In this document: piece by piece, positions 14,196-25,029 of the stretch | Numbering within the stretch: position 1 is the first letter of the stretch | Layout of the letters: each line of letters begins with the position of its first letter | Assembly (NCBI GenBank): GCA_023653785.1 | Contig: JAMKCH010035811.1 | Location: 1-64,000, forward strand | Length of the DNA stretch: 64,000 nt | Direction of reading: 5' to 3' | Source of the DNA: Ophioderma brevispina | Taxonomy: Eukaryota > Echinodermata > Ophiuroidea > Amphilepidida > Ophiodermatidae | Position numbers and translations under genes: made by a program | The notes under the pieces: generated by a model | The model's input: the letters and a program-made list of their open reading frames with translations, nothing else | Told to the model about the DNA's origin: nothing | The model's database searches: none

Positions 14196-14599
14196 CTATA
14201 AGGCGTGAATTGTCCTGTTAGGTAACAGAGCGTGACAGAAATAATATGGTTTTTGTACTGTTAGAAACAGACAGCAGCCCTGGGCTGGATGTTACTACAC
14301 AAAATGAGAGAAAAAAGGACACATAGAACGCTGAATTGACTTTACATGAAAACCGTGGTGTTTCTGGTGCTCAAATTGCGTAGTGTGTACACTGTTCATA
14401 AACGTGGTTTTTGTTGGAAATAAAAGAAAAGCAAAGGTTAATTATGGTAAGCAGGAAAAGAAAATTAACGAAACTTGACGACGAACGCGACGAACGAAAC
14501 TGCTTAAAAACGTATTTTTTGCTTGAAAAATAACAAATTTAACAACCTTTAGTAACCAAACTTTGGAAAACTTTTACTTATGTTTTGAGTAGAGTAGCA

Positions 14600-15170
14600 C
14601 ATTCCAACATATGCAAAAAAAAAAACCGTATTAGGTCGTAGCGTCCTTGCATTAATGACAGAAGAAATGCCCAATACCTGGGAACACCCTTTCTTGTATG
14701 CAAATTGCATGCAAATTAGTAAAAAAAATCAGTTTCTTACATATGCAAATATTGCAGATTTGATTGTACAGGTGTATGCGCTAGGGAGTTTTTATAATTC
14801 TCACAAAAATTTTGATGTGTGGCGACCATTTGCCGCTTTTGTTGAATTTCACCTCTCGCTCCGCTTGCCTACAGATCAAAATTTACTACAAAGCCTAAAG
14901 CACAATGCTGAACCCGCGTCTGAATATTCTTGGACTGTGTCGCACACTGCTAGATACACGTTTGTAAATTCTGGCAAGGATGTAAACACCTTGCTTTCCT
15001 GTTCAGAAATTGCACAAACTGCCCCTCCCTGGAACTCTCCTGTTTTACAGACAGATGTAATAACATTCCAAATTGTTTTTAAAACTCGGGAAAGTGAGAT
15101 TCGTAAGGGTACTAATCATATGTCAATTTTTGTCATAGGGTAATCCCTTTAAATTACAAAATAAACTCGA
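14600..15170. repeat. Conserved non-coding segment with three octamer motifs
   Basis: The segment carries three ATGCAAAT-type octamers at about 14,697-14,752. It ends with a 'ccctttaa' terminus like those of TTAA-flanked MITEs. Its last 100 bases resemble 21,240-21,330 (copy B) and 55,975-56,075. A 162-codon open frame (14,655-15,143) crosses it. Copy B breaks that frame repeatedly with 1-2 base indels, so I do not call it a gene. Confidence 0.5.
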
Positions 15171-15330
15171 TTCGTAGGTTACTACGCGAAGCAGTGGGGT
15201 ATGCAAACAACAAATAATAGACAATTCCAATGTTTAGTTAAATGGAAAGGTTTTGAACCAAAAAAAATTTTTTTTTTTTTGTTGTAATGATCATTGAGGG
15301 TGGACAATGCGAGTCAGATAATGCTATCTG

Positions 15331-15360
15331 GTGGGTGGTGGGGTGGTGGTGGTGGTGGGG
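15331..15360. repeat. GGT microsatellite (copy A)
   Basis: Imperfect GGT/GGGT repeats. The equivalent position in copy B (21,493-21,513) is a cleaner GGT tract. Confidence 0.8.
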
Positions 15361-16460
15361 CTCCCTATCTTTGGGGATTATCAGACTGTCCTTGAACCCA
15401 TTTTGACATCAAACTGCACCCAATGACCCCCCATTCACTTCAATAATGAGCGTTTTATAGGGCCCGAGAGCCAAAGGTCCGTTCAGTTTCCCCCTCGCAT
15501 AGGCGTAAAAATCACATTGTTAGTGCATTTCTTTTTTTGAGATTTTCAAGATATTTTAACTATTGTTTTAAAAAATTAGTCAAGATAAACAATGGCCACG
15601 AGTAGACGAAAAATAAAAAGTCGTCTAAAAATGCCAATAAAGAATTCCAAGTAGCGCATAGCTGTTGGACTAAAAAAACAACAAACGCCCCATAGCGCTT
15701 ATAACCAGAAGAAAAGCCCTTGATCTCGGCTTTCCTACAGGCCAAAAAACCCTAAGCGCTATGCGTTTTTTACTCAGAAAAATAACCGCCACGCGGAAAT
15801 TTTTATTGCATTTTTAGACCTTTAATTCTTGCGGCCAATTTTTTTTCTTGCCCAATCACCCCCCACCCCCCTTAAAATAAATAGTCTCTAGAAAAGGAAA
15901 AGAAAGAAAACGCCGATAACATGTGATTTTGCTACACCTGATCCACTCGGGACGCTGCGCCACAGGACAGGAGGTTGAGAAGAACTATTCTTTTTTTGCC
16001 TATAGTATCATATAAAACGATCCAAATTGGTATTATGTAGAGCGGTTTGTGTCCATTATGACACCTTATAGAGGAAAAATTGTTTGGGGTTTTTTTATTA
16101 ACAATAATCATTTTTTACCGATACACCAAAAAAATACAAAAAAGTTCTTTCTATTATGTATATACTTTGCTATAGATGTGCAGACACCTCTACAAAATGA
16201 AAATAGTTTTTACTTTAGCAAGTTTACATTTCAAATCGATAATAAAACCTGCGAAAAGCACGTTTACCAAATGTGATATGAAAGATTGTTAGGTTAAAAA
16301 CTTTTTCGATCGAAAAACGAGGTTTCTCCCAGCTTTCGAATCGATAAACATGCTTTTTCATACTAAATTTTTTTTTTTTCAATCTTAAAGCCGTATTTCT
16401 CGGTTGAAAAACAAAGTTTTTGAAACAAAATCTCAAGCTGTAAACTTGTGTTTATCATCA

Positions 16461-17125
16461 TTGTACATTCTATCTGGTTTCCGCTTTTTTTCACCGAAAA
16501 GAAAAAAGTTTTCCTTTTCCTCTGCAAAATAGCTGCCATACACACAGCTCAAAATATGATTATGAAACAACCAAGAACTCGCGTATGATGGTTCCATTCT
16601 GTTAAATAAAAAAAAAAAAAAAAAAAAAAACAAGGTCAAATAGAAAATCTTTTTATCCCATCCTGTAGTACTTGATGAGAGGTCAATAAAAGTCAATCAT
16701 AACCCCAACACCTGACCCATGGTTTAGGGGTCAAAGGTCAAAATGCTTCAAATTATGTTACACTTCAAATCACTACTTCTACAGATTACATAGTATGATC
16801 TCGTGACTCATGTATGTGGTGTAGTATGCCATCCCCTACAAAAGTTACTTAATGATTTTTTTTTATCAAAGGTCATTTGGGGTCACAGGAGTCGAAGACC
16901 TGATTTTCACTAAAAATGCTACAAGTTTCGGTCTGTCTGAGCAGTCTCGACTGTGTTCAGATCTGCACACAGATCTAGTTGTACATTCTATCTGGTTTCC
17001 GCTTTTTTTCACCGAAAAGAAAAAAGTTTTCCTTTTCCTCTGCAAAATAGCTGCCATACACACAGCTCAAAATATGATTATGAAACAACCAAGAACTCGC
17101 GTATGATGGTTCCATTCTGTTAAAT
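16461..17125. repeat. Exact 147-bp direct repeat flanking a 371-bp insert
   Basis: Bases 16,461-16,607 and 16,979-17,125 are identical by eye over 147 positions. Between them lies a segment that starts with 23 A residues and contains 'ggggtcaaaggtcaaa'. Copy A has a single, diverged version of the 147-bp sequence (about 10,370-10,500) and no insert. Confidence 0.85.
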
Positions 17126-18159
17126 TATGTATGATTCAAAAGTCGGTCCTGGAATAATCATAATAATGATTACAGTGGAGCGCCTTTACGATGTAGGCAA
17201 AGCGCTATAGAAGATATAATTTGGAACAAATTTTCAAAATCTGGCGACTCCTAAATCGCTCGCCAAAATTGAAGGCCTATAATATGTTTTCTGCAGCTGT
17301 CTTTTAAAAGTAAAGACCTTTAAAGTAAATCTTCTTGGAGAAAAAAGTTTATCATCATTATCCATCAACCAACAATACTAATTACCGTTGTTTTGGTCTT
17401 ATATTGTGCAAACACTGCTATTGATTTATTTTAGTTCATTTTCTTCTTCTTCATTGTCTTAATTGACTTGTAGAAAGGGCGAGCCGGGTTTTTGCCTTGT
17501 CTTGTCTGGATCCGTACAAAAAATATAGCAATCTAGATTGGTTTAACAACTTACTGGTCGAAAAATCATAAAACTCATAGAATTTCTAACACGATCTTGC
17601 TATATAGTATATAAGACAAACAAAGGAGGTATCAAAATATCGCGATACCACCTTTATAATCTCTAAATTTCTTAGACTAAAATGGAGGAAAAATCTGAAT
17701 TTAGATTAAAATTTTTAATCTATTACATTTATATTCCAATGCGTTTTGATTTCAATTTTTAATCTTAACTGATAGAATCCAATTAGAATAAATGTTAATG
17801 TAAGAAATTTAGAGATAGGCCTGGGTTTTTTAATGATGAAATTATCTGAAAAATTTATTTTGTCATACAGCCTTTTCAAAGTGTAAACTTGCATATCCGG
17901 TGTCTCCTTTGGAAATCCGTAATTACCGTTTCTATTTTATAATTTTCTTTTTTTTATGTTTTAATTCAAGATTGCGTGGATGCAATGATTAATTTAAAAA
18001 TTTTGAATAACGTTTCGCGATCAATCACTAATTTACTAATTCATATTGACGATGGTGAAAAGCCGATGCGTATTACCATTACCTCAACATACGGACTATT
18101 CGCATATTGTCATGATGAATTTTGTACATTGCTGGACTGGATTTCATTCAAACTGTCCA

Positions 18160-20400
18160 CAGCTGTAGATAATGATTGCAATAACTGTTTGAATGGACAG
18201 CTCTGGAATGCAAAACTGTGCTAGACTCATCGGGACCTTCAAAAACTCAGACTCGTCTGGTTAAACTCGTATGCCGTGGTACCACGAGACTATCCATCTC
18301 GCTCGTCAACCTAGGCGCAAGCAGAACGGAAATGGCGAAAATCTCGTTCTGACGATGATCGTGACTTTTTACTGACTGCCTAAACCATGTGAATGATCTA
18401 ACAATCAAGCCAAGGAATCATACTTCAATGAGAAATTTATCAACTTGTTAATACCCAGAGAATGTTTACGAATTATTAATTCTTTGTTGAACAAAAATGT
18501 TCCCCCATCTTCCTATTATGAATCTGCATGCGGTCTGAGCAACAAAGTTGCTAATTACTTCCCCTGATAAACTAGTTCAATCAGAGAGGACCGGTGATGC
18601 TGAATTTGTCTTTGCAACCCTCCTCCAATTTATGAGACTGCTATTGCTTTCTACTGTGCCTCAACTTACAACACTCCCGACCAACACTGAGGGAAGTGCT
18701 TAAGTTGATTTCTAAATCACCCTGTAAATCTAGCAGACTAGATCCCTATTCCAACTTGGTTCCTGAGGAAAATCTATCTCAACTCCTGCCAGTTTTAACA
18801 CCGCATTATTACTCTTCGCTATCATCTGGTATATTTCCATGTGGTGCGCACTCAGCAATTATAAACCTCTCTTGAAGAAGACAACGTTGGATAATAATGT
18901 GTTACAAACTATAACCTGTGTCAATATTCACATTTCTTCTTGGCAAACTGATTGAGAAAATAGCATTGCAGACTTAGAGACTAACAGAACACATGGATCA
19001 TCATAATTGAGCAGATTCCCATCAATCTGCGTATAGAGCTGCTCACATTCTTGAGTCTGCCCTCATAAAGTCAAAAATGACATTATTGCTTTCAATGATG
19101 GTAAGAAAGCTGTGCTGCTCGTATATTTGGCCTTTCGGCTGCCTTTGATACGATTGAATCATGAAATTCCTTGTAGCCCGCCTATCAAAGCGGCATTGGT
19201 GTTTCAGGAAACCATCAGACTGGTTCCGTCTATCTTCAAGCTGGACTAGCCGTGTGGACATAGCAGGCTATCTTTCTGAACCAATCACTGCCCATTTTGG
19301 TTTGCCCACAGGCTCTGTATCGGTCCTATATGCCGACAGTAGTACACTTCCAAGTTGGAGATATGCCGTCATCATGGTGTCAGCTATCGTGTGTACGCAG
19401 ATGATACTCAACTATGTCCCTTTGACCCCAACATATCCTCATGAATTGGAAAATGCACTGACCATTCTTCAAAACTGCATAAAGGACATCAGAATATGGA
19501 TGAATGTCAACAAATTAAAACTCATGAACTAAAACTGAGTTCTTTGTTGCCGCATCTCTTACTACAAAAAAGCTCCTTCCTGATTAACCCAAACCCTGTC
19601 CCCCCCCCCCCCCCCCCCCCCTATTGGAATTAACTCATCACATTAAACCATCTCAAACGATACGCAATCTTGGTGCCTACTTGATCAAACATGCCCATGG
19701 AATCACACATACTAATGTTATCCGTACAATCATCTACCATCTTCGGAACATCTCGTGCATTCGCAGATACATTGGTAAAGACACTTGCCATCATGCGTAC
19801 GCTCTCTTATAACTTTCTCGCATCGATTATTGCAATGGGTTGTTTACTTTCTTCGCTATACAAGTCTGTATACTCTTCGTCATTCAGCGCCTACAAAATT
19901 GGGCTGCAAGACTTGTTTTTACTGTAATAGACAGCAGGACCCAAACCACTGCTTAAATCCCTTCATTGGCTTCCTGTGAAACAGAGAATTTTCTTTAAAT
20001 TGCTTTTATATGTTTTTTAAAATCTCTTAGGCATTCTCCCTGATATATCTTTCAAACTGTTTCAGGTTACATGTTCCAAAAAGAAAACCTTAGGTCATCA
20101 AAAGATTGGTGCCTACGTTGGATTATCCAAGGACTCGAGAAAAGCTGGTGATAATGTTTTACTGTTTTGTGCTTCAAGTTATGGGAACAACCTTCCCTGT
20201 TCTCATTAGCAGTCATATCTGTAAACGCCTTTAAAAAGGCTCTTAAGACACACTTGTTTCCTAATTTGATTTGTTTTTTCATGACTTATTATCTTGATTG
20301 CGCCTCATTTCCTTCTCACTTTCTTTTATTGTAAGCGCCTTAGCTTTGGAACGGCGCGTCAAAATTTAGTTTGTATGTATGTATGTATGGGTATTCTGAT
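18160..20400 (+). mobile_element. Decayed L2/CR1-like LINE, copy B (5' truncated)
   Basis: Paralogue of the copy A LINE. ORF2 blocks visible across frames include the AERKWRKSRS linker (near 18,325), DIRIWMNVNKLKL near 19,488, and YADD at 19,393-19,404, intact in this copy. The IRRYIGKDT block is near 19,760, followed by 'ttaagacacacttgtt' near 20,245. The element ends in 'gcgcct...cggcgcgtc' and a GTAT microsatellite at about 20,370-20,390. Frames shift every 50-150 bases. A run of 22 C at 19,600-19,621 interrupts sequence that is continuous in copy A. No endonuclease domain was recognised upstream. The element cannot be active as written. Confidence 0.8.
19600..19621. repeat. C run inserted in LINE sequence
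   Basis: Twenty-two consecutive C. In copy A the same place reads 'cactgtctattgg' with no run (about 13,405-13,420). Confidence 0.9.
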
Positions 20401-21492
20401 AATGGCGTGAATTTTGTCCCTGTTATTTTAACAGAGCGTGACAGAAATCATAGGTTGTACGAGTTTAGAACAGACACAGCCCCGGCTGGTATTTTACTAC
20501 ACAAAATGAGATAAACAATGTCACGGTAGAATTTTTCTGAATTACATGAACCGTTTTGTTCTGGTGCTTCAAATTTTGCAGTGTAGACTGTTCATAAACG
20601 TGGTTTTTTGTTTGAACTAAAAGAAAATGCAAGGGTTATTTATGGTCAGAGCAGAAAATTTAAAAAAACGAAACTTGACTAACTGCTTAAAAACGTCTTT
20701 TTTTTGCATGAAAAATACAAAATTTACAACTTCTATGTACCAAACTTTGACACTTTTACTTTAAATTTTGATAAGTACAACATGCAACTAACATTATGCA
20801 AAACACCGTATGTCCGTAGCTTCTGCATTTAATGTTACAGAAGAAAATGCCCAACTACCTCTGAAACACCCTTTTATGCAAATTGCATGCAAATTAGGTA
20901 AAAAAATCATATTTCTACATATGCAAATTATTGCAGATTTTACAGGTGTATGCGCTAGGATGTTGTTTATTAATTTCTCACAAAATTTTGATGTTGTGGG
21001 ACCATTGCCGCTTTTGTGAATTTCAACCTCTCGCTCCGCTTGCCTACAGATCAAAATCTTACTACAAGCCTAAAGCACAATGCCTGAATCCCGGTCTGAA
21101 TGCTTTTGAACTGTGTCGCAAAACATGCTAGATACACTGTAAATTCTGCCAGGGATGTGAACACCTTGCTTTCCTGTTCCAGAAATTGCCACAAACTGCC
21201 ACCTCCCCCTGGAACTCTTCCTGTTTTTACAGAATGTAAACATCCAAATTGTTTTCAAACTCGTGGAAGTGATTTCAGTAAGGGTACTAATCATTATGTC
21301 AATTTTTTTCATGTGATTATGTCCCTTTAAATACATAAATAAACTCGATTCGTAGGTTACTACGCGAAGCAGTGGAGTATGCAAAACAACAAATAACTAG
21401 ACAATTTCCAATTGTTTAGTTAAATGGAAATGTTTTGAACCAAATTTGTAATGATAATTGAGGTGGACCATGCAGTCAGTATATGCTATCCT

Positions 21493-21513
21493 GGTGGTGG
21501 TGGTGGTGGTGGG
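21493..21513. repeat. GGT microsatellite (copy B)
   Basis: About six to seven GGT units, at the position matching 15,331-15,360 of copy A. Confidence 0.85.
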
Positions 21514-21639
21514 TGCTCCCATATCTTTGTGGATATCAACTGACTGTCCTTGAACCCCATTTTGACATCAAACTGACACCCAATGACCCCCCATTCACTT
21601 CAATCTACAACCAATTACGCCCCTTTTACATAATATAAA

Positions 21640-22720
21640 ACATAAGCTTCAATGACCCCTTCTTCGTACCATCTGGTAAGCACATATAAGTTGCATTATG
21701 CATTTTGAAGTCCCTCATGGGTTGCAACCCCAAAATACTGCATTTTACCGCCTCACCAGACCTCCACAGATGAACTATATACTATCTCTCAAACTACTGT
21801 TTAGAATTGAACAAATTACTTCCTAATTATGGCATTTTTGTATATAAAGCAATTTTCAGTGTATTTCTTAATAAGGGGGTCATTTGGCGACCCCCTACAA
21901 CTTATTTACCCTTGTGTCATTTAACATCAAGTTACCCATTATACTTAATACTGAATAAGCTTACATTCGTAGCTTACTACACGTAAGTATATCTTATTCG
22001 TTTTCAATATACCATAAGATAGTATTTTTCTTATTTTTGACCCCCCAGTAATAACCCACCTATATAGGGATGCATTCAGGATCGGGTTGTTTTTCACCTA
22101 ACATATTCTTATCCTCATTAAAATTGATCTTAGAAAAAAACATGAGAAAATTTCATTCACACTGAAAGCTATTCGTACAATCTGGTATAGGCCACATCTA
22201 AGTATCATATTGAAGTGCCCACCCCCCCCCCCCCCATGGTGTGCCACCAAAAAAATACTCACCTCACCATGACCTCTACCAGACCTTCTACTATCCCTTC
22301 AACTACTGTTCTGGATTGAACAAATTAATTTCTTACCTAATTGTGGTATTTTTGTATTTTTAAGCAATTTCCACTGTATTCTTAATAAGGGGGTCATGTA
22401 GTAGCCCCCCCCCCTACAACATATTACCATGTATCATTAATCACCATTAAAAGTACATTTTTAAATACCTGAATAGCTTAATTCTTAGGTCATTACACTG
22501 TCAGGAATCTTATCTGTCTTGTATGTACCATAATATATGATTTTTCTTCATTTTGCACACCCCCCCCCCCCCCCAGAAATAACCCCTATATTGAGGATGG
22601 ATTCAGGATTCGGCCTTTGTACCTAACATATTCTTATTCCTATAAAATTCTGATCTAGAAAAACCACATGAGATACACTTTCCTCAGGTGATACCTAGCT
22701 CATTTTTAGCCCGGCACTAA
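21640..22720 (-). repeat. Inverted copy of the 470-bp tandem repeat
   Basis: Reverse-complement landmarks of 1340-2535 appear in order: 'gtaccatctggtaagcac', 'cctcaccagacctc', 'gaacaaattac', 'ttaataagggggtcat', 'ggattcaggat', 'gatctagaaaaacc'. There are two full units and part of a third. C runs at about 22,219-22,233 and 22,559-22,574 match the G runs of the left copy. Confidence 0.75.
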
Positions 22721-25029
22721 AACATTCATTACAACACATGAAAATAGGCACATGCCAATGCACTATGGGATTTGCTTAAAATACCCTCTGGTCATTTCCC
22801 AGCCATTACATTTCACCTACCAGTTTAGTATTCTTTTAAACCTTTACAAATAGCTTGAATGTTGCCTGTTTGAACTTCTGACGCAGTTTGGAAAGTTACA
22901 ATCCACACCCCCTCAACCACATCGCCACCCAGATCCATACTCAAAGTACACACATAACTACAAATATGCTCTTCTAATTATACCAATCACTCTGCAGAAA
23001 TATTTGACGACTATAAATCCCCACTCGAATATAAATGTTCAACTCTAAGGATTTTGAGATATTAAATAAGGGAATTTTTCGTCAAGATTTCGCTTTTACG
23101 TGTTCTAAACCAAATGGCGTCGTCTTAAATTGGGATTCCCGGCCCCTCTCCTGCTGGTACTACGCTGGTGCTCTGCGCCTCGGGCTTCGCTATGGCTCAT
23201 TTGTGAAGTGTTGAGAGACGAGCCTCAGGGAACCAGCGTATGCTGTTACAAGGCTGTGAATTTGGATGATTTTATCGTGTTTATGTCAGCAGACGTTGGT
23301 TGAACTGCATTTCTGGAAAACGAACAACTTGTAAACGTGAGAACAAGTGGAATTCTTCTCATAAAACATTACTCCATTGATAACCACTAGATTTTTCTAC
23401 TAGTATGAGGGGTGCCGCCACTTCATGTAAATTATGAAAAGTATTTCCTTGTGTAAACGGTAGCTATATGGGATGGCAGTCCCTAGGGCCCGAGATTACA
23501 ACTTCAGCTAAAAGGGTGTCTCTTGAATGCTATTGTGTTGGGATACAAGATGTCAAACCGTGCTTAACTAATATCTAATATACAGTTAACTGTGTGTAGC
23601 CAATCCATTGGGTCAGAGATCGGTGGGATCAGTCAACATCATCAGTAGCTTCGCATTTTGTGTGTGTTGTTCTATCTAACATATGCATTGACCTGAAAGA
23701 TTACGCCCTGTGTTTTTACTCTGTGCTTATATATAACAAGAATAAGAATATATGGGGCCGCTGGGAATGTAGCTAGAGGGGACATAACTGTCAAGTATAC
23801 TTTTTATAGTTGTTAAAATAGACAAGGAAATATCGCGAACGATAAAGACGAGCAAGCACAGCGAACTGTGAAATAACATTAAATTCGTCATAGGATATAT
23901 CAAAATACCTTAATACTTAATAAAAGTGTTCATAAGGTGAGAGAACGATAAAAAAACCACATACCAAAAAGTGTACTTAATTTATTTAGTCACTATTTTT
24001 TTAAAAATCGAGAGTGAACTTTGACTCAACTATTTTTAAGAGTGAAATTTCACTCTCACAGACTGTTTTCATTCCTTTTGTGGTTAAAAGGCCCCTTTAT
24101 TATATGTTAAAAAGGAGCCTTTACAGAGAATATGTAATACCACGTCATATATCCACATTTGAGAAGGTTCTAGCAAGGGTCTATCCGAGGGATTTAAACC
24201 AATCCCATATGCATTGCTCACTTGCCTAATACTGTACAAAACACATGTACGTAGGGATACAAAGTGGTCTAGAATTTTTACGAAACACAAGATTTCATGA
24301 TCATGCTTAAAGTATTTATAAAAATACTATAGTAGATTCAACCCATCGTGTCACTCTAGTACTTTTAGTAACTTTTGAGCGCCCGTTTTTGGAGGATACG
24401 GAAAAAACGTAAAAGTCTTGGACCCTATTTGTAGTAAAGATGATGTAAACATGAAAGGCCAGATTATCTTTGGTTAGTTCATGAAACAGGTGAATCGGGC
24501 CACATATTTTCTTTTTCTGCCTCCTCTCCCAACTAATCGACGTTGTCCAAAACTTTTCCACTGGTGACACGATAGGTTGAATTATTATAGCGTTTTGTAG
24601 TCGGGGTCATGCATAATATGTTCACCAAGGATTTGAATATTTGCATTCCGTTCTTTGTGTAACTTGTTAATTATGATATTATGATTGAGCTAAACAATGA
24701 TGGTGCCAACTTTTTCGAGTGCGTGTTACCATTTTACATGACAAATTAGATGATGTCATAATTCTAAATTGAAATACACCAGGACTCAATTAAATCAATG
24801 AATGAATGAATATGTTAAAACAATGAAAAAAATGCAGCATTCCAGCAACATTCAAGATGATGTTCAAAATTCGAAAATTATTGATAAAACAGCATTTTCA
24901 TGTGAAGAAAACCACACTAATATTTTCCAGGGCAGCATCATCTTGCTTCGGATCCAGCCGATGCCAGCCAAAATGTTTTAAAAGTTCAACCAAATTGGCA
25001 GTGTTTTGAAAAATTAACAGTTTGACTAG
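22721..25029. other. No recognisable gene
   Basis: AT-rich non-coding sequence. Around 23,150-23,250 there is a GC-richer patch with partly self-complementary text (ctacgctggt / accagcgta) but no exon I can support. Open frames near 24,014-24,570 are short and unfamiliar. Confidence 0.45.
24039..24056. repeat. Perfect 18-bp palindrome
   Basis: agagtgaaatttcactct, part of a repeat also seen at 7951-8006. Likely a remnant of a palindromic dispersed element. Confidence 0.8.

Larger units (their letters stand above)
8958..15443. repeat. Tandem block copy A (about 6.5 kb)
   Basis: Begins at 'caataatgag' and ends at 'ccattcacttcaa'. The next copy starts at the same 'caataatgag', so the boundary is sharp. 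Collinear landmarks shared with copy B include the 'cctcgcataggcgtaa' start, 'aaaggaggtatcaaa' (near 11,157 and 17,624), the L2-like LINE, the three-octamer stretch, and the GGT microsatellite near the end. The copies differ mostly by small insertions and deletions. A C run of about 32 nt sits at 9411-9442. Confidence 0.85.
15444..21604. repeat. Tandem block copy B (about 6.2 kb)
   Basis: A direct, adjacent copy of 8958-15443 in the same orientation and landmark order. Copy B carries a 371-bp insert at 16,608-16,978 bounded by an exact 147-bp direct repeat, and a 22-nt C run inside its LINE. Neither is present in copy A. Copy A in turn has other extra bases, so total lengths differ by about 0.3 kb. 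The block ends with 'ccattcacttcaa', identical to the end of copy A. Confidence 0.85.

Noticed and set aside
14655..15143. 162-codon open frame in copy A, the longest outside recognised transposons except the LINE
   Set aside because: The paralogous stretch in copy B is broken by many 1-2 base indels spread over all codon positions. The sequence is part of a dispersed repeat and shows no known domain.
23100..23260. GC-richer patch as a promoter or CpG island
   Set aside because: Too short, not notably CpG-dense by eye, and no exon or conserved motif beside it.
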